A stretch of DNA of 64,000 nucleotides from Eriocheir sinensis (GCF_024679095.1 NC_066509.1:15373929-15437928), one strand, 5' to 3'. Shown: positions 34,251 to 46,269, numbered from the stretch's first letter. Notes: generated from the sequence alone by a model not told the origin. Made by a program: numbers and translations.

Positions 34251-34647
34251 GCGATATACTGGTGGCGTCACGAGTAAACAATCCAGCGACTCGTTTTCTG
34301 AGGAAGCTTGTGTCTGCGAGGGGTGACTTCCATAACCAAAGGAAGACAACAGATCACTCAGCCGCGTCTTGTCCGTCTGTCCGACCTACAGCTGTCATAT
34401 CGGGCCTCGCAGCTTTTTATGCTTTCTTGCTTGCATATGCTTAAGGCCGCTGTTCTTCCTTGGCCGTGCTTGTGTTTAAATAGCCGAGACAATCCACGCC
34501 GAACAGTTCTCCTTTCTCTCTCTCTTTCTTTCTTCTTCTCCCTTTGTTTTTACTGAGCGAGGGAGTGAGCAATGGAAAGAGGAGAAGCAATGAACGCGAG
34601 AGAAGTGGGTGCAGACAACATACAAACTTTCTTCGTCATAATGCAAG

Positions 34648-34650
<3 letters not shown>

Positions 34651-34688
<38 letters not shown>

Positions 34689-34820
34689 AGAGAGGCTGAT
34701 GACGTCATGAAGCCTGCACGTGCACTGGCGAGAGAGGAGGCGGAGGAGGAGGAGGAGGAGGAGGAGAAGGAGGAATGAAGTGTGTGTGTGTGAGAGAGAG
34801 AGAGAGAGGGAGAGAGAGAG
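34651..34820. repeat. (GT)n, (GGA)n and (GT)n(GA)n tracts
   Basis: GT covers 34,651-34,685, GGA triplets cover about 34,736-34,770, and a short GT-then-GA tract covers 34,781-34,820. A CRE octamer lies at 34,700-34,707 between the first two. Confidence 0.92.
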
Positions 34821-35052
34821 AAAGGTCACTTGAGTTGGGCCGGGAGAGGATTTCACAGGCCGTAAGTAATGCAGTGAAGAAAGGGAGGGAGGGAGGGAAG
34901 GGGAGGAGGGGGGGGCGAGGGAGAGAAAGAAGAGAGGGAGGGAGGGAGGAAAGAGAGGAGGGTGGGAAAGGCAGCCGAATAGGAATGAAAACAAGATACA
35001 GATAAAGGAGAAAGATAAAAAGGAGTTAGGACAGAAGGGATGTTACAAAAGA

Positions 35053-35054
<2 letters not shown>

Positions 35055-35132
<78 letters not shown>

Positions 35133-35152
35133 CATAGAAATTTAAATCGGAA

Positions 35153-35204
<52 letters not shown>
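35055..35204. repeat. Two (GA)n tracts, 74 and 50 bp
   Basis: Perfect GA tracts at 35,055-35,128 and 35,155-35,204, separated by only 26 bp of unique DNA. Confidence 0.95.
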
Positions 35205-35208
<4 letters not shown>

Positions 35209-35389
35209 AGAAGACGTAATAGATAGAAAAAAGATAAACTGAATATGCTAAGGATGAATCAATAAAATAAAACATAATAATAAAACCAATCAGCACTAAA
35301 ACCAATAATCAATTTAACCCAGAAAAACAAAACTAAACGAAGAAAGGAAGATAACAAGTGAAAACTGAAGGTAAAGGTCACGAAACAAA

Positions 35390-36130
35390 GAAGAGGGCGC
35401 AAAACAGACAAAGAAAAGGGGAAGAAACAGACTGAAGACAAAATAAAGAGGGCATGAAAGACAAAGAAGACACAGAGAGGCACGAAGCATGAATTAGGGA
35501 ACACGAAATAGAAATGAGGAGGGCACGACACTGAAGACAAAGAAGGGAAGCACGAAGCAGACATTGAAGACGGCACGAAAAGAAGAAAAAAAGAACAAGG
35601 AAGAAGACTGAAGACAAATTTAGAGGAGAAAAAAATAAAGTATAACGAAAAGAAGAAAAAAAGAGCAAGGAAGAAGACTGAAGACAAATTTAGGGGAGAA
35701 AAAAATAAAGTATAACGAAAAGAAGAAAAAAAGAGCAAGGAAGAAGACTGAAGACAAATTTAGAGGAGAAAAAAAATAAAGCATAACGCAAAGAAGAAAA
35801 AAGCAATGAAGAAGACTGAAGACAAATTTAGAGGAGAAAAAAATAAAGCATAACGAAAAGAAGAAAAAAAGAGCAAGGAAGAAAACTGAAGACAAATTTA
35901 GAGGAGAAAAAATAAAGTATAACGAAAAGAAGAAAAAAAAGCAATGAAGAAGACTGAAGACAAATTTAGAGGAGGAAAAAATATAGTATAACGAAAAGAA
36001 GAAAAAAAGAGCAAGGAAGAAAACTGAAGACAAATTTAGAAGAGAAATAAATAAAGCATAACGAAAAGAAGAAGAAAAAAAAGAGCAAGTTTGAAGACTG
36101 AAGACAAATTTAGAGCAGAAAAAAATAAAG
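35390..36130. repeat. ~70-bp purine minisatellite, ~8 good units
   Basis: The marker aagacaaatt occurs at 35,611, 35,681, 35,751, 35,819, 35,889, 35,957, 36,027 and 36,101 (intervals 68-74). The core contains gcaaggaagaagactg, ttagaggagaaaaa and taaagtataacgaa. Diverged units with cacgaaac and gaagacaaag extend left to about 35,390 and right to 36,240. Minus-strand frames up to 255 codons are Phe/Ser/Leu repeats from the array. Confidence 0.94.
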
Positions 36131-36409
36131 GGCGTAAAACAGCTTGAAGACAAAGGAAAACAGGAAGAAAACAGACCATGAAGAAACCACGAAACAAAGA
36201 AGGGCACGAAGGAGACAGGGCAAAGAGGAGGGCACGAAACACGAGGACAATAACAACAGGAGTAAGTAACAATAACAGGAGTAAGCAGCAGTAACAGTAA
36301 CATAATCGGGGTCAGAAAGGGGACGGAAAGGGACCCATGGACAGGAAGGCCTCCCAGATATACAGACACAGGATACCAAACAACCATGTGGGCGGAGGAG
36401 ATGACGCTG

Positions 36410-36600
36410 ACGATGAAGAGGAGTAAGAAGAAGAAAGAGAAGAGAAAGAGATGATGATTAAAAGAAAAAAGAAGAAAGAGAAGAGATGATGATTAAAAGA
36501 AAGAAGAGGAAAGAGAAGAGAAAGATGATGATTAAAATAAAAACGAAGAAAGAGAATAAAGAAAAGGTGATGTAGAGAAAGATGAAGAAGAAGAGAGGAT
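36410..36600. repeat. Degenerate 35-39-bp purine repeat
   Basis: The word gatgatgattaaaa occurs at 36,450, 36,485 and 36,524 with gaagaaagagaagag between. A poly-A run of 21 lies further right at 36,791-36,811. Confidence 0.75.
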
Positions 36601-37199
36601 GATGGAAAAATAGGAGATAGTAGAAGTAGAAGAAGTAGTAGTAGTAGTTGGAGCAGTAGCAAAAGAAAACAAGACACAAACAGAAGAACGAAGAAGAAAG
36701 AAGCAAGAGAAGAGGATGAAGACAAAGACATCAGCGACAAAGAGGTTAAAAACTGCCACCACTTCCACCACCACAGCAACAAATATACTTAAAAAAAAAA
36801 AAAAAAAAAAATGGGAGCAGGTGATCAGATAAACCCCAAACAAAACAACAACTCAACAACAAAGCCAACACACCACGTGGTAGAGGAAGACAAGAGAAGG
36901 CAAACCAGTCTTAATTAAACACAACTATTACTATGCGGTAAAAAATAAACAAAAATAAGCATAAAACAGGTAGGTTATACAACTCACTTAACTCCGCCCA
37001 ACCCAGCTCCTACTGCCCCACTCTACCCCTGCCCCGCCCCCCCCTCTCTCCCCCTTCCTGCAAAACACGTCTAGACAACACAAAACAAATAATCTTCCCC
37101 ACATAAGCAAGCCAGACACGTGGAAGAGAAACTGGTGGCAGGAGAAACTACAAATATACTACATACGGCGAGGCTACTAAAATGATTGCCAGAAGGAGG

Positions 37200-37380
37200 A
37201 GGAGGAAAAGACAAAGAGGGACAACAACAACAACAACAACAACCACAACAACAACAACAAAAAGAAGAAAAAATAGTGCGGTGAGGTCGCTACAATTTGC
37301 TGCTATTATGAAGAAGAGAAAAATAACAAGAACCTGAACCAGAACAAGAGGAAGAAGTAGAGTAAGAATGTGTCAGTAAA

Positions 37381-37430
<50 letters not shown>
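37200..37430. repeat. (CAA)n patch and (TAG)n array
   Basis: CAA triplets at about 37,222-37,260 and TAG triplets at 37,380-37,430 (~50 bp). The minus strand reads poly-Tyr or poly-Leu. Confidence 0.93.
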
Positions 37431-37434
<4 letters not shown>

Positions 37435-37628
37435 AAGATGACAGTAGTGAAGTAGAGAAGATAAGAAGAGAAGCTGAACAACACTAGAGAAGGAAAACGA
37501 TGCAGAGGAAGAGGAAACAACACAAGACATGGAAAGAATACTAACAACACAATTACGATTCTCTCACGCACCCATAAAGGAAAAAAGTTATCAAGATTCA
37601 AGAGAGGGAGAAAGGAACGAGCCCCAAG

Positions 37629-37629
<1 letters not shown>

Positions 37630-37668
<39 letters not shown>
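37630..37668. repeat. (CA)n microsatellite, 39 bp
   Basis: Perfect CA tract. cacgtg, a perfect E-box, lies just after it at about 37,669. Confidence 0.93.
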
Positions 37669-37669
<1 letters not shown>

Positions 37670-37824
37670 ACGTGGTAGACGGACAAGACGAGGCACACCC
37701 AGACCTAACGAGGGTGGCGAGGTGCTGGTAGTGGTGGGCACCCTCTTAAAACAGGTAACACAGGTAGGCTGATCACAAGTTAGGGCGAGAGGACCAGCTG
37801 TGTAACGCGACCCACCCTGCAGAC

Positions 37825-38225
37825 CACAAGGAGGAGGAGGAGGAGAAGGAGGAGGATGCAGAAGAAAAAAGGTGGAGAAGGGGTAAGAAGAGGAGAAAGC
37901 AGAAGAAAAAGAGGAGTCAGAGAAGGAAGAGGAAGAGGAGGAGGAGGAGGAGGGAGAAAAAGAAAGATGAGGAGTAGGTTGCAGGAGGAAAATTAAAACC
38001 AGGCAGAGAGGAGGAAGAGAAGGCAAAAGAAACAGTAGGAAGAGGAAGAGGAGGAGGAGGAGGAGGCAGAAAAAAGAAAGATGAGGAGTAGGTTGCAGGA
38101 GGAAAATAAAAACCAGGCAGAGAGGAGGAAGAGTAGGCAAAAGAAACCGTAAGAAGAGGAAGAGGAGGAGGAGGAGAAGGAGGCAGTAGAAAACGGGAGG
38201 GAAGAGGAGAAGGAAGTGCAAGAAG
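37825..38225. repeat. 124-bp purine minisatellite, 2-3 units
   Basis: The word gatgaggagtaggttgcagg occurs at 37,966 and 38,090. The following aggaaaat, aaaccaggcagagaggagga and aggcaaaagaaac also repeat. GGA triplets fill the unit ends. Confidence 0.9.
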
Positions 38226-38274
38226 ACCAAGACCAAGAAAAATCAGAGGGAGATGCAAGACTGGGCAACACCAC

Positions 38275-38310
38275 CACCATAACCACCACCACCACCACCA
38301 TCATCATTAC
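38275..38310. repeat. (ACC)n/(ATC)n triplet patch
   Basis: Short run of accacc and catcat triplets. Confidence 0.75.
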
Positions 38311-38759
38311 AGACGTCAAACAGGTACCAAATGACACACTCACAAACACTTACAAGACACTACAACTACGTACGATATAAAAACAACACGAGGACTCGAC
38401 CGTTTATATAAGCTACACAAAAGACAGAAGAAGTTGAAGTCGGCTAAATCGATGAGTAATACACACACGCACGCACGCACACACAAAGAGAGGAGAGAGA
38501 GAGAGAGAGGGATCCAGACGCCCCTCTCCCCTTCCCCCCAATCACCACACCCACGCCAGAAATAGACCGAAGCGCGTTACGTATAATTAAAAAAGGAAAA
38601 ATCGCCAGATAAAACGGGATAAGAGGAAGGAAAATAAGCGTGCCCAAGAATAGAAGGCGTCTAGGAACGGAAGGTAGGCGGGCAGTTTTTCCCCTCCAGC
38701 TGTGTTTATCCGACACCTTCCTCCTCACCTGTAAAAAGTATATATAGAAAGCAAAAGGG

Positions 38760-39700
38760 GATAAGTGTGTAGAAGAGAAGGAAGGAAGGAGGGCTAGAGA
38801 AAGAAGGAAATAAGTGGAAATCAAAGAAAAAGGCAGAGAAAAAAAACTATTGGAGGAAAAATATAGAAAGTAAAAGAGGATGAGTACAGATGGAAGGAAG
38901 GAAGGAAGGAAGGAAGGAAGGGTGAAAGGAAGGAGGGCTAGGGAAAGAAGGAAATAAGTGGATATCAAAGAAAAAAGGCAGAGGAAATAAAATGAATGGA
39001 ATATGAAAAAAAAAACTATTGGAGGAAAAATATTGAAAGTAATTGAGGATGAGTACAGAAGGAAGGAAGGAAGGATAGAGGAAAATGAAAGAAGGTGGAA
39101 ATCAATGAAAAAGGAAACGAAGAGAAAAGAAAATTGGAATGCGAAATAAAGAAAAAAAACTATTAAGGAGAAAAGGAATATCAAGTAAAAGAGGATAAAA
39201 GAATAGACAGAAAGGACAGAGAGAAAAGGAGAGGAGCTGAGATTAAAGGAGAAAGAAACGAGGATAATTATAAAAAAGGAAAGTAAAATAAATGCGAAGG
39301 AAAAGTGGAGAAAAACAAGTTAGAATTTAAGAAGAAAGAAACGGAGAAAAAATGGAAAGCAAAATGATTACAAGAAAGGAAAAATGTAAAGGAGAAGAGG
39401 AGACGAGTATAGAAGGAAGGATAGAGAAAAAAAAAAAGAAAAGTAGAAATCAAAGAAAAAGTCGGAGGAAAAAAAATCAAATGAATGAGAGCGAAAGAAA
39501 AAAAATATATATTGACGAGAAAAACATGAAAAAAGAAACAATGAGGAAAAAAAGGAAAACAGAATGAACGAAGAGGAGAGGAAAATAAAATGAGAGCGAA
39601 AGGAAAAAATATATTGACGGAAAAAAAAGGTAGAGAAAAAAAAGGAAAACAAAATGAATGCAAGGGAAGGATGAGAAGAAAGAAAAAAGTATTAAAGATT
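38760..39700. repeat. Purine domain with ~140-bp degenerate tandem units
   Basis: The word gggctag(a/g)gaaagaagg starts units at 38,791 and 38,935, with a shortened unit near 39,072 (intervals 144 and ~137). (GAAG)n runs lie at 38,779-38,790, 38,893-38,922 and 39,059-39,074. Sequence to 39,700 is A/G-rich with gaaaaaaag words and looks like further decay of the same kind of DNA. Confidence 0.8.
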
Positions 39701-39929
39701 GAGAAATATACATAACCTTGTATGGCCACGAGTGACGGAGAAAATAACGAAGAAAATTCCACTCATTCGTAATAATTGGTACTCTCCTTTGTCCCTCTCT
39801 ACGTACACCCAAGAAGGAAAAAAGGAAGATCAGGAGGAGGAAGAGGAGTCGATAGAGGTAAAGAAAGAAGAGGAGGAAGAGAGGGAGGAGGAAAAAGAAG
39901 AGGAAGAAGTTGCTGTTGTCCTTAACTTC

Positions 39930-40215
39930 GTGTATTCCTGTTATTTTCCTTTTCTCTCTCCGTTTCTTTTTTCTTTATTTCATCTCATTCCCTTTTTTTT
40001 CTCTTCAATATTTCTTTCATTTATTTTATTTTTTGTCTTAGTTTTTCTCTTTGATTTGTACTCTTGTCTTCTTTCACTATCTTCCTTCCTTCCTTCCTTT
40101 TAACCTTCCATACTTATCTACTTTCACTACATATAATTTTTCACTGATTTCCACTTCTCTCCTTATCTTTCCTTTCTTTCCCCTTAGATCTACACACCCT
40201 TTACTGCTGTCGTCT
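39930..40215. repeat. Pyrimidine domain
   Basis: T/C-rich stretch that begins within ~20 bp of the end of a purine-rich stretch at 39,810-39,910. A (TTCC)n run lies at 40,082-40,099. Confidence 0.7.
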
Positions 40216-41440
40216 TTGTCCACTGATCACAGCCTTATATAGTCATCCTTCGCTCACTGGGCCACGAATGACTTGGAAAATTATGAAGTGCATCCGTCAT
40301 AATTTTTTCTCTCATTCCGCTGCTATATTTAGACCTTTTCTTTGTCTCCGAACGTATATGCATTTCCTCTTTCCTCTACACTCATTTCTACAGTATTCTT
40401 TGTCTAATATTCATAGGGTCTAGAACCATATTTTTCGTTCATTTGTGAGTTTTCTAATACGCATATACACTTCATTGTTTTATTTTTATTTTTATCTGCA
40501 CACCCATTTATAGTCATTTTTATCCCCTATTAATTTTTGTAGTCTTCTCTCCTCTGTTCGTAGCTCTAGATTGTTTACTCCCTTTATTTACGTATTCTTT
40601 AATATGCATACCTTCCCTCTTTGATCGACAAGCCAGTATCAGAATCTACTTTATCCCTTGTTCATAGCCCTAATGTCATCCTTCGCCTATTTAAGCGTTC
40701 TTCTAATCCCTCTACACCCTAGTAATATTCCCAAGGCCCCCCTCTCCCTTATTTGAACATTTCCTTAAGTCCCTCTTCACTGTATGTAACGTTGATTCAG
40801 TCCATCCCCTTTTCCTCATTCATTCCCTCCGCGGCGCCCTTTGCCCTATATGCTAACGGTACTGTATATTATTTCCTGTCCCTTCTGCCCTTTGATCAAA
40901 CGTTTCCACATTTCCCATGGAATGCTCAGTAACTGGAAGCTGGTTAATCAGTAAAAAAAAGTATAAAAAAAAGGACCATATGAACTAAAATGTGAAAAAA
41001 GGAGCGAAAATTATTGAGAATGTAGGTTAGTGATTTCAGACGTGGCGTATTTTTTCGTCCGTTTTGGTGTTGCAACATAACCTTGAATGGGAGTTTCTTG
41101 ACTGAATATACGATTAACCCCCCCCCCCAAAAAAAAAAAAAAGCCTTATAACATTAAAATTACGAATGAGTTAAGACTAGAGAAAATGTCGTGCAATTCT
41201 CTACTCCATGTTTAGGACCGTCTTCATTTTACTCCACCTTTTGGGTCATGATTTACCATTTAAAATCTAAGGGCTCAAAGACAAAATACAAGGGGTCGTG
41301 AAGGGTCGTGGAGGGCTGGATTGCTCCCTGACAGATGTGTAAAAAGCGTCAATGAAAAGGAGGAAAATAGTGAATGAAAAGGAAAACGGAGCCGCAGGAA
41401 AGAACGACACAAAAGATCAACAAAGGGCAGTTCTCGAGAG
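40216..41440. other. Unique intergenic stretch
   Basis: T-rich to about 40,900 with no coding signal. A short C-run then A-run lies at 41,117-41,142. Two near-identical words, ggggtcgtgaagggtcgtgg, lie at 41,292-41,311. Confidence 0.4.
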
Positions 41441-41454
41441 GTTTTTTTCTCCTT

Positions 41455-41990
41455 ACGAGTGAGTGTCCTGAGAATGAGGGAGTCCCAAGAATGAGTGAGT
41501 AGTGCCCCAAGGAGTGAGTGTCCTATGAATGTGTCCTGAATATGGGTGAGTAATGAGTTAAGTAATGAGTGTGAATACGAGATTGAGTGAGTCCACATTA
41601 TGGCTCCCAGGCACATAAAATTGACAAGGCTTTCGTAAGAGTTTGGGTCATTTCCAGGGGTAGTTTTATGACCTGCATGGTAGTTGGCCCTTCTTCTCTA
41701 CCGTGAACCTAAAGAAACACTCATTAGAACCCGATTACTCTCCTTTAAGGCCTTTGGGAATAGTCGTTGTGAGTCAAAAGCGTCTAAGAATACCAGCCAA
41801 GTGTCACAAAACTTAGTGAGTGACCTAAGAATGTGTCGCGAGAATGAGTGAATGAGTGAGTGAGTTTCAAGGATCTGAGTGAAGGAGTGATGAATGTGTC
41901 GAATGAGGGATTGAGTCAGTTCCAAGAGAGTGACCTAGGAGTGAATGTGCGTATGTGATTCAGTGAGTGAGTGGTCAGAGTGTGGATAAG
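41455..41990. repeat. Degenerate (GAGT)n array, interrupted by element X
   Basis: Words gagtgagt, gaatgagtgag, gagtgtcct and atgtgtc recur at 41,457-41,598 and again at 41,811-41,970. The intervening 41,604-41,810 is copy C of family X. The array is poorly ordered, with no fixed long unit. Confidence 0.8.
41604..41810 (+). mobile_element. Dispersed element family X, copy C (inside the GAGT array)
   Basis: It aligns with copies A and B through ttgacaaggctttcgtaaga, catttccaggggtagtttta, cccttcttctctacc, gaaacactcattagaaccc, and aaaagcgtctaagaatacca. The extreme left end is shortened or diverged. Like copy A it is inserted in tandem-repeat DNA. Confidence 0.8.
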
Positions 41991-42037
41991 GGAAGGAAGT
42001 GACTGCCTACGTGAGAGCGAGGCCCAAGGGTGACTGA

Positions 42038-42280
42038 GGGCCAGTTTCACAGTTCCCCATGATCGGTTAGTACGCTCCCAAACCAATACCAGAGCCTTCG
42101 AAATTTTCTTGTATAGTGTCCGGTGTTTATATATAAGTTCACAAATTTGATGAAACTATACTGGAAAAGTCTTGTGTATTTAGTGTGGCATCGAAGACCT
42201 CCCCATTTTGAACTGTGTGGGATTCTATAGTTTGGTTCGGGCTGTTACGAAGACACTGTGTTGGACTATGAAATCGGCTC
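42038..42280. mobile_element. 243-bp MITE-like element with terminal inverted repeats
   Basis: The left end GGGCCAGTTTCACAGTTC and the reverse complement of the right end, GAGCCGATTTCATAGTCC, match at 13 of 18 positions. The interior is unique, non-coding and contains gtccggtgtttatatataag. I recall a similar repeat in arthropod sequence, but not its class. I see no convincing target-site duplication, so superfamily is open. Confidence 0.6.
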
Positions 42281-42556
42281 TAAATGAGGAAGAAAGTAAG
42301 CGTGCATGCGTGAGTGAACCAAGAGAGGGTAAAGGCTGGTCGTAAAGGAAGAATAAATAAAGCGTATAAGAGAGTGGAGAGGAAAACGAACCTTATAGAA
42401 AAGAGAAAAGAGGACTGAATTTAGTGAAGGCGAAGAGTGACGATTGGAAGGATTACTGGAGATGGGTATTTGAAAAGCATGAGGAATAACATTAGAGTTT
42501 ATTAATAGTATATATGAGCGAAGTCAGTCTATGGAGCATTAGTAATAGGTCTCTCT

Positions 42557-42576
42557 CTCTCTCTCTCTCTCTCTCT
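42557..42576. repeat. (CT)n microsatellite, short
   Basis: A CT run (about 42,550-42,576) just left of a long purine domain. Confidence 0.85.
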
Positions 42577-42639
42577 GGATAATGTGTAGCTGCTTGGTTT
42601 CTGCTTGACACTTTGGCCTTTACTGTTTATCTGGGAAGG

Positions 42640-42790
42640 GTGAAAGGAGGGGCTTGAGGAAACGAAGGGACAGGAAGAGAGGGGCGGAGAAAAGGGGAGG
42701 AAGGGGACAGGGGGTGAGAACTGGGGGGGGGGGGGAGAAGAGCGGAAAAGGGGAGGAAAGGCCAAAGGGAACGGGAGAGGAAACCGGAGA
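42640..42790. repeat. G/A-rich tract with a G14 run
   Basis: Words ggggagg and ggggaagg lead to a run of about 14 G at 42,723-42,736. G-quadruplex potential is high on the plus strand. Confidence 0.75.
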
Positions 42791-42794
42791 AAGA

Positions 42795-43150
42795 AAGGAA
42801 AGGAAGGAAAATAACGAGGGAGAAGACAGCTTGAGGATAAGAGAGAGAGGAAGGGAAGGGGTGAAAATTAGGAGAAAAGGAAGAGTAGGGTGTTGAGAGG
42901 GAAAATAGGGAAAGGAGAGGAAAATAACGAGGGAGAAGACAGCTTAAGGATAGGAGAGAGAGGAAGGGAAGGGGTGAAATAAGAGGAGAAAAGGAAGAGG
43001 AGGGTGATGAGAGGGAAAATAGGGAAAGGAAAGGAAAATAACGAGGGAGAAGACAGCTACAGGATAAGAGAGAAAGGGAAGGGATGAAAATAAGGAGAAA
43101 AGGAAGAGTAGGGCGATGAGAGGGAAAATAGGGAAAGGAGAGGAAAAAGA
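42795..43150. repeat. 113-bp purine minisatellite, 3 units
   Basis: The word ataacgagggagaagacagc occurs at 42,811, 42,924 and 43,038 (intervals 113 and 114). Each is followed by ggata(a/g)gagagag, ggaaggg and gagggaaaataggg. Confidence 0.93.
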
Positions 43151-43385
43151 AGAGGGTAGGTGACTGGGAAGATGTTGGGAGTAGAAGGTAGAGAGGATAA
43201 GGGAGAGAAGATGCTAGAAAAAAGGGGAAAAGACAAACAAACGAAGAAGAAGGGAATGAAGGGAAAGAAAAAGAAGAGGGTAGGAGACTGGGAAGAAGCT
43301 GGGAGTAGAAGGTAGAGGATACAAGAAAAAGGGAAGAGGCAAACAAACGAAGAAGAAGGGAATGAAGGGAAAGAAAAAGAAGGGG
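43147..43385. repeat. 124-bp purine duplication, 2 units
   Basis: The word aagaagagggtagg(t/a)gactg occurs at 43,147 and 43,271, followed in both by ctgggagtagaaggtagag-like sequence and caaacaaacgaagaagaag. It directly joins the 113-bp array. Confidence 0.9.
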
Positions 43386-43427
43386 AGGAGGAGGGACCCT
43401 GTTAGAGAATGTGGCTTGTCACCATGC

Positions 43428-43429
<2 letters not shown>

Positions 43430-43462
<33 letters not shown>

Positions 43463-44360
43463 GAGTCATAGTTACTCCCCTCGCCGTACGCCATCCCTCC
43501 TCCTTCCCTCCCTCCTTTCTCTCCCCCCTCCTTCCTTCCCTCAGCCACCCAGACACACGCCGGTATTAGCAAATCTATTTTCCCCTCACGAGACGAAGGG
43601 GTGTGGGTGTGTAGACGCGTGTTTTGTCTCCCCCTTTCTTGCTCCCCTCTCTGACCCTCTTTTTTTCTCCTGGTCTCCCCTTCCCCCCATCTTTCCTCCG
43701 TATGTCACCCCTCCTTGTTTGTTTTTGCCTCCCTCCTTTACTCCTCCTTGCATCCCCTTCTCACTGCCTTGTTTCTATGGTTCTCTCTTTCATTCCCCTC
43801 TAATTCGTCTCTCATCGCTTCCTCATTAACATTATTGCTCACTCGCTCTCCCCTCACTGTTCTCCCTCTTAATTTTGTTCCTCCCTCTTGTCTCCCCTCT
43901 CTCCCTTTCTCTCCTTCCCTCCACTTCCTCTCCCCTCTACTCTTTCGCCTCCCCTATTTCCCATACAGGCTCAGTGCTTTGTGATTTCTCTCTCTCTCTC
44001 TCTAAACGATTCAGTGACCTTCAAAGAACCATCATGACTGAGTAGTGATTTCCTTTCCTCCCCTTCCTTCTTCCCTTCCTTTCCTCCTCTTCCTCCTTCA
44101 TTCATTTCCTATCCTCCTCTTCCTCCTTCACTCATTTCCTTTCCTCCTCTTCCTTCTTCCTCCCCTCATTTCCCTTCCCCAACCTTCCACTCTTCCCTCT
44201 TCCCCTCCTTCCTCTTCCATTCTCTTCTATTCTTATTATACCTTCCTTTCTTCTTCCATCCCTTATTTCCTTTCCTTTACTCCTCTCACCCTTCTCTTTT
44301 CCCTCCCTCTCCTCCCTTTCCTTCCCTCCACCTTTTCTGCAAACGATCACTGTTCCTCCA
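43430..44360. repeat. Pyrimidine domain with (CT)n and TTCCTCCTCT repeats
   Basis: C/T-rich over ~930 bp, beginning with a CT tract at 43,433-43,460. At 44,060-44,160 the phrase ttcctcctcttcctccttca repeats about every 30 bp. Frames on the plus strand are artefacts. Confidence 0.8.
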
Positions 44361-44381
44361 CTTCCTTTCACTTGGGTTAAT

Positions 44382-44383
<2 letters not shown>

Positions 44384-44434
<51 letters not shown>
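44384..44434. repeat. (GA)n microsatellite, 51 bp
   Basis: Perfect GA tract at the right end of the pyrimidine domain, so purine bias flips strand. Confidence 0.95.
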
Positions 44435-44436
<2 letters not shown>

Positions 44437-44713
44437 TATGTAAATTATATTCCAAACAGACAGCGACAACGACAGACAAGATACAGAAGAAAACACTAAA
44501 ATATCAATTAAGGCAACGGATTAATTAACCAGATGCATATACACAGCTTATAAACACATACAGCTACAAGGAAGAAATAGTAAATGCAAAGATGAACCTT
44601 CAGATTAATATGTACGCGTAAAAGAATAAATAAACAAATAAATTATACGACTATGCAAATAATCTGAGAAAAAAAATCAACTCGCGCAGATAATTTATGT
44701 CGTCAAACAAAGC

Positions 44714-44717
<4 letters not shown>

Positions 44718-44752
<35 letters not shown>

Positions 44753-44799
44753 GAAGAAGAAGAAGAAGAAGAAGAAGAAAAAGAAGAAGAAGAAGAAGT
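44718..44799. repeat. (AAT)n(AAG)n compound triplet array
   Basis: About eleven AAT triplets pass directly into about sixteen AAG triplets. Confidence 0.95.
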
Positions 44800-45229
44800 C
44801 TTGACAATCTATACTCTAATGAAAGAAGACAAAGAAAACAAGAAGAAAATTAATACATCACTACTTTTTTCTCTCTTATTCATGTATTTCTTGCTTGTCT
44901 TGTCCTTGTTCTTCTATGCCATATCTCTCTGGCATGCGAAGTCGAACAAAGCAAAATATAGAACAGAAAATGTTGAAAAAAATTTATAGAATAGAAAACG
45001 TACAATTGAATATACAGAATAAAAGGAGTACAATAAAAGATGTTGAATAGACTGTGCTACGTAGAATAAAAATGTATAGAAAAAAAAGCTACGAAATCCA
45101 GACGGACAGACAGATGGATAGCGACAGACAGACACATACAAACAAACAGCCACGTGCCCGCCGCCTCTCGGGACCAGACGAAGGACACGCGACTGGTTTT
45201 GGACCGACTGTCAGCTGTCTCTTGTACGG

Positions 45230-45889
45230 TGACGAGGAGGAGGAGGAGGTAGTGAAGGAGGTGGAAGTAATGGTAGCAGAAGACGAAGATGATGGCAACA
45301 AAAAGAAAGTGAGGGAGGATGTGGAGGAGTGGACAAGGAGGAGGTGGAAGTGATGGTAACAAAAAGAAAATGAGGGAGGATGTGGAAAAGAGTAATGAAG
45401 AAAGAAAAAAAAGAATATTCAGTAGTGAAGTAAAAAAAAGTAATAACAGGGTAGGAGGTGACAGTACGGTACATATAAAGATGAGAGAATTAGCAGAAAG
45501 AAGAGAGGAAGATGAGTAAGAAAAAAAGAAAAGAAAAATATATAAAATGACACTGGAAAAAAAGATAGTATAGGGCGAGGGGTGTGGAAGAGATGAGGAG
45601 GGGGAGAGAAGGGAGCAAGTAATAAAGAGATAAAGGAATAGAAGGCAAAGGAGAGAGTAGAGGAAGATGGGAGAGAGAGAAGGAAGAGGGGAATGGGGGA
45701 AAAGATCATATGAAGAGGAAAGGAGAAGATAAAGAAGAAAAAGATGATGATGGGGAGGTGTAAGAAGAGGAAACGAGTAGGAAAAAAAATAATGTGCGAG
45801 AGAAATGAAGGAAGAGGAGAGGGAGATAATATAACACAAGGAAAAATTCAACGCAATTAATGTGATAAAGAGAAAAAAAAGCAATGAGT

Positions 45890-45890
<1 letters not shown>
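45230..45890. repeat. Purine-rich domain
   Basis: A/G-rich with GGA triplets at 45,233-45,249. A ~65-bp duplicated phrase contains aacaaaaagaaa(g/a)tgaggg (about 45,298 and 45,358). Minus-strand frames are Ser/Leu/Phe-rich artefacts, the longest being 275 codons. Confidence 0.75.
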
Positions 45891-45898
<8 letters not shown>

Positions 45899-45952
<54 letters not shown>

Positions 45953-46000
45953 AAGCACTATCGCACTATCGCTTGGTGTGTGTGCGTGTGTGTGTGTGTC
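45899..46000. repeat. (GA)n and (TG)n tracts
   Basis: GA covers 45,899-45,950 and an imperfect TG tract covers 45,976-46,000. Confidence 0.93.
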
Positions 46001-46150
46001 AGGCCTCAAGGTTACGTCTGCTCGCTTCCCTACTGGAGGATGAGGAAGAGAAAGGAGGAGGAGGAGGAGGAGAAGAGGAAGACGGTTGGAAAAAAATTTA
46101 ATCAAGAATCCAGGCAGAACACCTCTTCCCTTTTAACCTGTTGCAACATT

Positions 46151-46166
46151 CTTCTTCTTCTTCTTC

Positions 46167-46197
<31 letters not shown>

Positions 46198-46200
46198 CAT
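46151..46200. repeat. (TTC)n(TTA)n triplet array
   Basis: About six TTC triplets pass into about nine TTA triplets. This is the reverse-complement type of the 44,718 array. Confidence 0.93.
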
Positions 46201-46269
46201 CATTAATATCATCTCTATCCATATCAACGAGAATATTACTCTTGTTGCATATTATTCAAACCCTTAGTA

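Noticed and set aside
35620..36387. 255-codon hydrophobic minus-strand frame
   Set aside because: It is the 70-bp purine minisatellite read on the other strand; the apparent membrane segments repeat with the DNA unit.
41292..41311. tRNA T-arm-like word gggtcgtgg
   Set aside because: No A-box or clover-leaf partner is present; it is a short local repeat.
42031..42290. Eight-base target-site duplication around the MITE
   Set aside because: Flanks gtgactga and taaatgag do not match.
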